From Albibacterium sp035514885 (GTDB lineage Bacteria > Bacteroidota > Bacteroidia > Sphingobacteriales > Sphingobacteriaceae), in NCBI RefSeq assembly GCF_035514885.1, contig NZ_DATJCH010000013.1, forward strand, positions 1 to 64,000: a stretch of 64,000 nt of DNA, given 5' to 3'. Positions 35,256 to 42,275 of the stretch are shown in pieces. The position numbers were made by a program, and so were the translations under genes. Below the pieces are notes generated by a model. It worked only from the letters and a program-made list of their open reading frames with translations. It had not been told where the DNA came from and searched no databases. Each line of letters starts with the position of its first letter. Within the stretch, counting starts at the first letter, position 1.

Positions 35256-35621
35256 CTAAAAGCTAGCGTCTAACAATCGATCAAGTTGCTTAATAATTCG
35301 AAGAGCCTTCTTCTCGTCAGTCAGGCTATTATGTACATAACTAATGAAAATTCCATATTCACGAGCTAGATGCACTATTGCATTACTAGGTTTATCTGTC
35401 CGACTAATAATTTGCTTAACTCCAAATTCCTGCAGCTTAAGAAAAAGTTCAGGACTAAGAGAATTTACAGTGTACAGGAGTACAGCTTCTTTGTCGAAAG
35501 AATAAATAACAGTGTCATTATTCAATTCATTAGAAATAAATGTCAGTTCATGCTTTTTAGCATTTGCCTTAACCAAATACTCCTTTTCTTGTTTCCTTAT
35601 ATTATAGGCGATAGCTTTCAT
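35256..35621 (-). CDS. Stand-alone N-terminal domain of D-lactate dehydrogenase type, no catalytic half
   Basis: 121 residues. The sequence pattern (MKAIAYNIRKQEKEYLVKAN, then LKLQEFGVKQIISRTDKPSN and VHLAREYGIFISYV) follows the first 120 residues of D-lactate dehydrogenase LdhA, the flavodoxin-like substrate domain. The NAD-binding Rossmann domain with GxGxxG and the catalytic Arg, Glu and His are absent; the frame stops cleanly and the next gene is convergent, so this is not a nearby frameshift. It has the strongest FNR-like palindrome of the region upstream. It may be a regulatory or decoy domain; function unknown. Confidence 0.7.
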   Translation of the reverse strand: MKAIAYNIRKQEKEYLVKANAKKHELTFISNELNNDTVIYSFDKEAVLLYTVNSLSPELFLKLQEFGVKQIISRTDKPSNAIVHLAREYGIFISYVHNSLTDEKKALRIIKQLDRLLDASF

Positions 35622-35641
35622 TCAACCAATAATACGCCAAA

Positions 35642-35695
35642 CAAATACAATTAGAATGAAATTTCTCAAGCTAAAATATGATTTAAATCATATTT
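35642..35695 (-). promoter_or_regulatory. Promoter with 22-bp perfect FNR-like palindrome
   Basis: 35674-35695 is a perfect 22-bp palindrome with core TATGATTTAAATCATA, fitting TGAY-N4-RTCA. On the minus strand TGTATTTG (35649-35642) is one mismatch from TAnnTTTG, 39 bp centre to centre. It controls the 121-residue protein and begins directly after the end of the regulator gene. Confidence 0.8.
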
Positions 35696-35696
35696 A

Positions 35697-36755
35697 TTAG
35701 GTAATGGCCTTTAATGCTTCTATATCCATAATATGTATTGAATTACCCTCCTTAGTCAATAATTTTTCTTCCTTAAAATCAGCAAGTGTCCTGCTAACAG
35801 TTTCATTTGCTGTACCAGCCATAGAAGCAAGATCATCGCGCGATATTCGAATTATACATGTATTATCCTGGGCGTCTTTTTTAAACTTCTCTGCATAACT
35901 TACAATGGCTTCAGCAATTCTCTTTCTAACCGAATTATACGCAAAGCTTAAAAGCCTCTCATTTTTTAATTGATTTTTGTACGTTAATAACTGAATAAAC
36001 TTCATATTTAATGCATGGCGTTTATGCATTAAATTCTCAAGATCTGCTTTATTAACCAATGTCAGTTCTGTTTCTTCCAATGTTTCAATATTGTCGAATC
36101 GCTTCTTGTCCAATAGAATCGCTTCATAACCGAAAAACTCCCCCTCTGAATAAATTCCTGTTGTCAATTCCCGGCCATCCTCATAAAATAAAAAACTTCT
36201 TACCTTACCCGAATTAACTCTATATAAATAGAGCGGTACATCCAGCTCCTGATAAATGTTCTGTTTCTTTTTATAAGTCTTCTTCCTTCCCAAACTAATA
36301 AGCTCTTCAAGCAAAGATTCAAGGTCCTCTGGTAAAGACGAAGATAAAATCGATATATTTCTCTTATTACTATGCTTCCGAAGGCGCGATTCAATTGCAT
36401 TTAAAAGCTCCATATCATTAAATGGCTTAATAAGATAATCATCAGCTCCCATTTCCATCGCTTTTCGTATATCTGCACGTTCAGCTTTAGCAGTTAAAAA
36501 TATCAATGGTATATTTGCCGTTTCTTCGTGTTTTCCTAAAAGATATAAAACTCCATAACCATCCAATACCGGCATCATAATATCACATAGTATAATATTA
36601 GGTAAGTGTTTCAAAGCTAATTCAAAGCCCGACTTTCCTTCAGATGCACTCAAAACATGATAATCTGCCATTTCTAAGATCTCAACAATACTTTCCCGTA
36701 TATCGTCATGATCTTCAATAACTAAAACCGTTTTATTACTATTACTATTCTGCAT
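35697..36755 (-). CDS. Receiver-CRP/FNR fusion transcription regulator (FixJ receiver plus FixK-like module)
   Basis: 352 residues from the ATG at 36755 (GTG at 36758 is also possible). Residues 8-128 are a response-regulator receiver: Glu14-Asp15, phospho-acceptor Asp58 (LCDIMMP), Thr88 and Lys110 are all present. Residues about 150-255 form a cyclic-nucleotide-binding-type beta-roll without the FNR Fe-S cysteines. Residues about 270-350 are a CRP winged helix whose recognition helix has Glu318, Ser321 and Arg322, the E-xx-SR of FNR, which reads TTGAT-type half-sites. It starts 11 bp after the FixL-like kinase gene. Predicted to bind the TGAY-N4-RTCA boxes in this region. Confidence 0.9.
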   Translation of the reverse strand: MQNSNSNKTVLVIEDHDDIRESIVEILEMADYHVLSASEGKSGFELALKHLPNIILCDIMMPVLDGYGVLYLLGKHEETANIPLIFLTAKAERADIRKAMEMGADDYLIKPFNDMELLNAIESRLRKHSNKRNISILSSSLPEDLESLLEELISLGRKKTYKKKQNIYQELDVPLYLYRVNSGKVRSFLFYEDGRELTTGIYSEGEFFGYEAILLDKKRFDNIETLEETELTLVNKADLENLMHKRHALNMKFIQLLTYKNQLKNERLLSFAYNSVRKRIAEAIVSYAEKFKKDAQDNTCIIRISRDDLASMAGTANETVSRTLADFKEEKLLTKEGNSIHIMDIEALKAIT

Positions 36756-36765
36756 CACAAGAAGT

Positions 36766-37950
36766 TTATTGCTTAAAAATTAAAATAAAAGTTGTACCCT
36801 CATCAAGTTTACTTATCCAAGTAATTTCACCGTTCATTAAATGAGCGTACTGTTTAACGATATTTAATCCCAAACCTGTTCCGGGAATTTTACCTGTATT
36901 ATTGGCTCTAAAAAATGGTTCTAGCAAATGTTTTTGGTCCGCTTCAGGAATACCAATCCCATCATCTTTTACCTCTATAATACACTTATCACTCGATATA
37001 TACGTATTAAATTCTATAAATGTATTCTCACCTGAATATTTGATGGCGTTCGAAATCAAATTGATTATAGCATTCTTTAGCAAATGAGGGTCAAGATAAA
37101 CAGTTCCAATATTTCCTGTATGCTGATAAACAATGTTCTGATTTTGCTTAGTCATCGACTGCATCTCTTCAATTATCTCTTCAGAAAATTTAACAATATT
37201 GAAACTCTTCGGATGTGGTTCAATAACTCCTCCTTCTAAACGATCAAGGGATAAGAAATCATTTAAAATATTAGTAAGAAGATCAACCGAGTTTCTAATT
37301 TTCAAAGTATGTTTATGCACTCCCTCAATATCATTCTTCTCAGCATATTTATTTATCAATGATGCAGAAAGTTGTACAGAACCAAGTGGGGTTCTAAACT
37401 CATGAGAAGCCATCGATACAAATTGCGATTTAAGGCGGTTTAAATCCTTTTCCTTTTGGAGTGACTTAGTTACATTATCTTTGGCATCTTCCAACCTCTT
37501 AACCATCGTGTGCAAATCTGCTGTTCTTTCGCGAATAACCTCTTCCAGTTCTTCTGTATATAAACGAAGCATTTCTTCAGCTTCCTTTTGTTTACTTAAA
37601 TCCTGAACAAAACCGGTAAATATTTTTCGGTTTTCATAATTGACCTCACTTATAGAAAGCCAGAAAGGAAAAGTAGAACCATTCTTCTTCTGTCCAAGCA
37701 CCTCCCTCCCTATACCAATAATTTTCTTTTTACCGGTACTTAGATATTTATTAATATACTCATCGTGTTGACTTTTATAAGGTTCAGGCATCAACATACT
37801 AATATTATTGCCTATTACTTCTTCAGCAGTATAATTGAATAATCTTAATGCACTCGGGTTAATTGTTTCTACAATTCCTGAATCATCAATTGTGATGATA
37901 CCTTCATTAGAATTCTCAATAACAGCCTTAAGTAATTTTGCACTTTCCAT
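36766..37950 (-). CDS. fixL: FixL-like haem-PAS oxygen sensor histidine kinase
   Basis: 394 residues from the ATG at 37950 (a TTG at 37971 would add 7). No membrane helix. Residues about 5-120 are a PAS domain with the FixL haem pocket: SQHDEYINKYL gives His62, equal to the proximal haem ligand His200 of Bradyrhizobium FixL, and 20 residues on IIGIGR gives Arg82, equal to Arg220 that contacts bound O2. A coiled coil (about 120-180) links to HisKA (SHEFRTPLG) and HATPase (NLISNAIKYS, DDGIGIP, GTGLGLNIV). It should sense O2 and phosphorylate the next gene's receiver. Confidence 0.92.
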   Translation of the reverse strand: MESAKLLKAVIENSNEGIITIDDSGIVETINPSALRLFNYTAEEVIGNNISMLMPEPYKSQHDEYINKYLSTGKKKIIGIGREVLGQKKNGSTFPFWLSISEVNYENRKIFTGFVQDLSKQKEAEEMLRLYTEELEEVIRERTADLHTMVKRLEDAKDNVTKSLQKEKDLNRLKSQFVSMASHEFRTPLGSVQLSASLINKYAEKNDIEGVHKHTLKIRNSVDLLTNILNDFLSLDRLEGGVIEPHPKSFNIVKFSEEIIEEMQSMTKQNQNIVYQHTGNIGTVYLDPHLLKNAIINLISNAIKYSGENTFIEFNTYISSDKCIIEVKDDGIGIPEADQKHLLEPFFRANNTGKIPGTGLGLNIVKQYAHLMNGEITWISKLDEGTTFILIFKQ

Positions 37951-38233
37951 AGAACCAGAACGGTTGATCAAAAATTGGAATATAATATTTCATATAAGAT
38001 GTAAAGATGCAATAACAGCGTCTAACCCTTTTTACAAATGTATTATTAAAATGATATATCACCATATGTAAAAGAACTTTAAATCAAATCTTAATAAGGA
38101 AAAAACCTAAGAGAAAGCCAAAAGCCTAATTATTACCTTTTATTGTGACGACCGTCATAATTTAAGTATTTAATAATGGTTCTCTTTACACAATAAATTT
38201 ATTGCGAAGATTCATTATTCAAACTTCTCTTCC
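37951..38233. other. Divergent intergenic region between the FixL-like kinase and hemN
   Basis: 283 bp with no gene. It holds one FNR-like box (38146-38157), closer to hemN. I see no second box near the kinase start, so the kinase/regulator pair may be expressed independently of its own product. Confidence 0.6.
38146..38157 (+). promoter_or_regulatory. FNR-like box upstream of hemN
   Basis: TGACGACCGTCA fits TGAY-N4-RTCA exactly, with flanking TT/AA pairs. Its centre is 82 bp before the hemN start codon. A near-match -7 element TAAATTTA lies at 38194-38201, 46 bp from the box centre. hemN is a classical FNR target in other bacteria. Confidence 0.7.
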
Positions 38234-39583
38234 ATGTCATTAACACAAAAAGAATTAATTCGAAAATACAACGTTCCCGCCCCAAGGTATACCAGCTATC
38301 CAACTGTTCCATTTTGGGATACTGATCAATGGAACGAAAACCAATGGATTGAAAAAGTAAAAATTACACATCAAGAGTCATCAGATGGTATCAGCATTTA
38401 CATACATCTACCCTTCTGCGAAAGCTTATGTACTTACTGTGGTTGCAATAAACGAATAACTAAAAACCACGATGTCGAGTTACCTTATATTCAAGATGTT
38501 TTAAAAGAGTGGGATCTTTATAAACAATATCTGGGTAAGGATATAACGATCGGTGATATTCATTTAGGAGGAGGAACACCAACTTTTTTCACTCCGGAAA
38601 ACTTAAAGTTCCTTATAACAACATTATTAGCTGACCTAAAGATAAGTCCGAGAGCTGAATTCTCTTTTGAAGCTCATCCTGCAAACACTACAATAGAACA
38701 CTTAGAAACGCTCTATTCATTAGGATTTAGAAGATTAAGCTTAGGTGTTCAGGATTTTGATCCGTTAGTACAATTTATCATCAATAGGAAGCAAAGCGAA
38801 GAGGATATTTTCAGAGTAATGAATCAGGCCCAACAACTCGGTTACTCTTCCATAAATTTCGACTTAATTTATGGTTTACCTAAACAAACTCTAGCAACCG
38901 TAGAAAACACCGTCAATAAAGTCATCGCTCTTAAACCTGATCGAATATCTTTTTACAGTTATGCACATGTCCCTTGGTTACAACCAGGGCAAAGACATTA
39001 CGACGAAAAAGATTTACCCAAAGATGAAGAGAAACTTCAGTTATATGAACTTGGAAAGCAGATGATCCTAGAAGCTGGCTATGAAGATATTGGAATGGAT
39101 CATTTTGCTCTGCCCGGAGATGCTTTGTTTAAGGCTTTCGAAAATGAAACTCTACACCGAAACTTTATGGGATATACAGATCGGTTCTCTCCTCTAATGA
39201 TTGGTTTAGGAGTCTCATCTATCAGCGACTCATGGAATGCATTTGCACAAAACGTTAAAAGTGTAGAAGAATATCGTTCTCTGTTAGCACAAAATAAACT
39301 ACCGCTCCTTAAAGGACATATTCATAACACTGAAGATCTAGTATTCAGAAAACATATTCTTAATATTATGTGTGAAGGAAGAACCAGTTGGGAAGCCTCC
39401 AACACACCTGATATTATCAATGAATTAAGATCTCTATCCGATGATGGACTCATAATTTTAAAAGCCAATGGACTTGAGATAACTCCCTTAGGAAAATCCT
39501 TCCTAAGAAATATCTGCATGCCATTTGACCAGCGGCTACGAGCCAAACAACCAGGTACGAACATCTTCAGTAACGCTATTTAA
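38234..39583 (+). CDS. hemN: Oxygen-independent coproporphyrinogen III oxidase HemN
   Basis: 449 residues, a radical SAM enzyme converting coproporphyrinogen III to protoporphyrinogen IX without O2. The cluster motif FCESLCTYCGC gives Cys62, Cys66, Cys69 and Cys71; the Cys71 after the radical SAM triad is typical of true HemN. GGGTPTF near 115 and the N-terminal PRYTSYPTVPFW are further HemN signatures. It begins the run hemN-ccoI-ccoS, with 3 bp to ccoI. Supplies haem when oxygen is low, matching its FNR-like box. Confidence 0.96.
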   Translation: MSLTQKELIRKYNVPAPRYTSYPTVPFWDTDQWNENQWIEKVKITHQESSDGISIYIHLPFCESLCTYCGCNKRITKNHDVELPYIQDVLKEWDLYKQYLGKDITIGDIHLGGGTPTFFTPENLKFLITTLLADLKISPRAEFSFEAHPANTTIEHLETLYSLGFRRLSLGVQDFDPLVQFIINRKQSEEDIFRVMNQAQQLGYSSINFDLIYGLPKQTLATVENTVNKVIALKPDRISFYSYAHVPWLQPGQRHYDEKDLPKDEEKLQLYELGKQMILEAGYEDIGMDHFALPGDALFKAFENETLHRNFMGYTDRFSPLMIGLGVSSISDSWNAFAQNVKSVEEYRSLLAQNKLPLLKGHIHNTEDLVFRKHILNIMCEGRTSWEASNTPDIINELRSLSDDGLIILKANGLEITPLGKSFLRNICMPFDQRLRAKQPGTNIFSNAI

Positions 39584-39586
39584 GAA

Positions 39587-41980
39587 ATGCAGAACAAAGC
39601 AATCAACGAAAAAATTTATTGTTTCCATTGTGGAGATCCCGTTTATTCTGATCTATTTCAAGAAGACAGTCATGAATTTTGCTGCTTAGGCTGCCAAAGT
39701 GTTTACTCCATCTTAAGTACCAATAATTTAAAGAATTATTATAAATACAATGATCACCCTGGTAAAGCTCAAGATAAAAAAGCAGAGCATCTTGAATACC
39801 TGAATGAGCCTAAAATAGCTCAAAAACTTATTGACTTTCAAGACAATGAATACACACATATAACTTTATACATTCCTGCCATTCATTGCAGCTCATGTAT
39901 CTGGTTATTAGAAAATCTTTATAAATTAAATACCTCCATCGTACAATCCAGAATTGATTTTACCAAGAAACAGGCAGCAATCAAATTCAAACATTCAGAG
40001 ATAAGCCTAAAAAAACTAATTGAATTATTAATAGCCATCGGTTATGAACCAATAATTACCTTACAAGATGTTGTAAAAAAGCAGAAAACGGTCAATCAAA
40101 ACTCATTAGTTAGAAAAATCGCAGTAGCGGGATTCTGTTTTGGGAATGTCATGCTGTTCAGTTTACCTGAATATTTTGGATTCGGAGCAATCGACAAAGA
40201 GTACGCTACGTTGTTCAATTGGCTGAACTTAAGTTTCGCAATACCGGTATTATTATATAGTGCAAGAGATTATTTTATATCAGCCTACAACAGTTTAAAA
40301 TTAAAACAAGTCAACCTAGATGTACCCCTTGCACTCGGGATCTTCATCTTATTTTTCAGATCAGCAGTTGAAATAATAGCTCAAAGCGGACCTGGGTTCT
40401 CCGACACCCTATGCGGATTGGTATTCTTTATATTAATCGGAAAATGGATACAGAACCGTACCTTCTATCACCTATCATTTGAAAGAGATTATCGATCCTA
40501 TTTTCCTGTTGCTGTCACCTCAATTCAAAACAAACAAAAACAGCCTAAAGCCATCGCTGATCTCGAAGTCGGGGAAAGAATACTCATCAGAAATAATGAA
40601 ATTATCCCTGCAGACGCAATCCTCCTTAAAGGAAAGGCTGCAATAGATTTTAGCTTCGTTACCGGAGAATCAAACCCGGTAAAAAAAACATTGGGAGAAA
40701 TCATCTATGCCGGCGGCCGCCAGTTGGGTGAAGCCATTGAATTGGAAATAGTTAAATCCGTCTCACAAAGCTATCTTACCAACTTATGGAATAACGAAAA
40801 CTACAAACAGTACAATCGCAAATTTCAAACATTCAGCAATAGTATTAGTAAATACTTCACAATAATATTACTCGCTATCGCAACATCAGCTGCTATCTTC
40901 TGGCTTTTTAATAGCAATACAGATAAGGCATGGGCAGCATTTACAGCAGTTTTAATCATAGCATGTCCTTGTGCATTGGCACTTAGCTCACCGTTCACAC
41001 TTTCTGCAGCTCTTAGTATTTTTGATAAGAATTGTTTCTTCATTAAAAATACAGGAGCAATAGAACAGTTAGCAAAAATAAATTCTCTCGTTTTTGATAA
41101 AACAGGTACCATAACTTCTCCGAAATCACAACATATACAATTTGCAGGTCACCTAAAAGAATCAGAACTACGAGCAGTCGCATCTGTTTGCAGAAATTCC
41201 AGCCATCCACTAAGTATCCAAATTGTCAATTGGCTTAAAATTGACACCCTCGAAAGCATACAAGACTATCAGGAAATCGCCGGAAAGGGAATACAAGCAA
41301 ATGTTAATGGGAATTCTATAAAAATAGGCAGTGCTAATTTTACAAAAGCTAAAACCGAAGCAGACGCAGGAAGCAGCGTCTATATAGCAATAGACAATGA
41401 AATAAAAGGTTATTTTTCTATTCTCCAACCTTGGAGAGAGGATTTAAGCACGCTCATCTCAGATCTTGCAACTACCTATGACTTGCACCTGATCTCCGGC
41501 GATCAAGACAAGGATAGAGAAGTACTGCAAGAGGTTTTTCCAGCAAACAACATGCACTTCAATCAATTGCCGCAAGAAAAACTTAGCTACATACAAAACA
41601 TGCAATCATCCGATAAAATGGTTTGCATGATTGGGGACGGATTAAACGATGCCGGTGCTTTAAAACAAGCTGATTTTGGAATCGCAATAAGTGATGATAT
41701 CAATAGCTTTTCACCCGGATGTGACGCAATACTGGAAGGAAGTTCGTTAAACAAGCTGCCCCAATTTCTGACATTCGCTCAGGATGCCATGAAAGTAATC
41801 TATTTTAGTTTCATTATTTCACTCTCCTATAATGTAATCGGATTATTCTTCGCAATACAAGGCACCATGTCGCCTCTATTTGCAGCTATTTTAATGCCTC
41901 TCAGCACCATTACCATTATATCGTTTACCAGCATTACTACACATATCTACGCTAGAAAAAATAAATTAAAAAGCAGTTAA
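39587..41980 (+). CDS. ccoI: CcoI/FixI-type copper-exporting P-type ATPase
   Basis: 797 residues. The N-terminal Cys-rich segment (YCFHCGDPVYSD, then FCCLGCQSVY) is characteristic of the CcoI branch, followed by an HMA domain with HCSSCIWLLE near 105. P1B-ATPase motifs: ACPCALALSSPF, DKTGTITSP with the phosphorylated Asp, and GDGLNDAGAL. It exports copper to the periplasm for CuB of cbb3 oxidase and perhaps for NirK/NosZ. Lies between hemN and ccoS with 3-bp and 1-bp gaps. Confidence 0.95.
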   Translation: MQNKAINEKIYCFHCGDPVYSDLFQEDSHEFCCLGCQSVYSILSTNNLKNYYKYNDHPGKAQDKKAEHLEYLNEPKIAQKLIDFQDNEYTHITLYIPAIHCSSCIWLLENLYKLNTSIVQSRIDFTKKQAAIKFKHSEISLKKLIELLIAIGYEPIITLQDVVKKQKTVNQNSLVRKIAVAGFCFGNVMLFSLPEYFGFGAIDKEYATLFNWLNLSFAIPVLLYSARDYFISAYNSLKLKQVNLDVPLALGIFILFFRSAVEIIAQSGPGFSDTLCGLVFFILIGKWIQNRTFYHLSFERDYRSYFPVAVTSIQNKQKQPKAIADLEVGERILIRNNEIIPADAILLKGKAAIDFSFVTGESNPVKKTLGEIIYAGGRQLGEAIELEIVKSVSQSYLTNLWNNENYKQYNRKFQTFSNSISKYFTIILLAIATSAAIFWLFNSNTDKAWAAFTAVLIIACPCALALSSPFTLSAALSIFDKNCFFIKNTGAIEQLAKINSLVFDKTGTITSPKSQHIQFAGHLKESELRAVASVCRNSSHPLSIQIVNWLKIDTLESIQDYQEIAGKGIQANVNGNSIKIGSANFTKAKTEADAGSSVYIAIDNEIKGYFSILQPWREDLSTLISDLATTYDLHLISGDQDKDREVLQEVFPANNMHFNQLPQEKLSYIQNMQSSDKMVCMIGDGLNDAGALKQADFGIAISDDINSFSPGCDAILEGSSLNKLPQFLTFAQDAMKVIYFSFIISLSYNVIGLFFAIQGTMSPLFAAILMPLSTITIISFTSITTHIYARKNKLKSS

Positions 41981-41981
41981 T

Positions 41982-42167
41982 ATGGAAATGATCTACTTTC
42001 TCATCGGTTGCAGTGTCTTTATCGCATTAGTTTTCTTAGGTGCGTTCATCTGGGCTAATAAAACCGGACAACACGATGACACTCACACACCTGCCATCAG
42101 AATCCTGTTTGATGACGAAGAACCAAAATCATCTGACACAGAATCTTCTACACAGTTAAATGATTAA
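41982..42167 (+). CDS. ccoS: Cytochrome cbb3 oxidase assembly protein CcoS
   Basis: 61 residues: one N-terminal membrane helix (MIYFLIGCSVFIALVFLGAF), then WANKTGQHDDTHTPAIRILFDDE, the CcoS pattern in which a helix is followed by a Gln-Asp-Asp motif. In Rhodobacter CcoS is needed for haem/copper insertion into CcoN. One base separates it from ccoI. Confidence 0.88.
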   Translation: MEMIYFLIGCSVFIALVFLGAFIWANKTGQHDDTHTPAIRILFDDEEPKSSDTESSTQLND

Positions 42168-42168
42168 T

Positions 42169-42186
42169 AAGTGATATCAATCACTT
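42169..42186 (+). promoter_or_regulatory. FNR-like box upstream of ccoNO
   Basis: AAGTGATATCAATCACTT is an 18-bp site with 7-bp perfect arms and fits TGAY-N4-RTCA. Its centre is 98 bp before the ccoNO ATG at 42276. The nearest -7-like sequence is TATTTTTA at 42229-42236, 55 bp from the box centre. It gives the oxidase genes their own promoter downstream of hemN-ccoI-ccoS. Confidence 0.75.
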
Positions 42187-42275
42187 TTATACTCAATTAT
42201 CATCACATTGTCATTTAACTAATAGCAATATTTTTACCGAATCATTAATCATCCGAAAACTATTAATTGAAAATT

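Noticed and set aside
38051..38060. TGATATATCA palindrome upstream of the FixL-like kinase as an autoregulatory box
   Set aside because: It is 10 bp, two bases too short for TGAY-N4-RTCA, and lies in AT-rich sequence where it can occur by chance.
42199..42216. Second FNR-like box before ccoNO (TCATCACATTGTCATT)
   Set aside because: The half-sites do not have the TGAY and RTCA orientation or the 4-base spacer.
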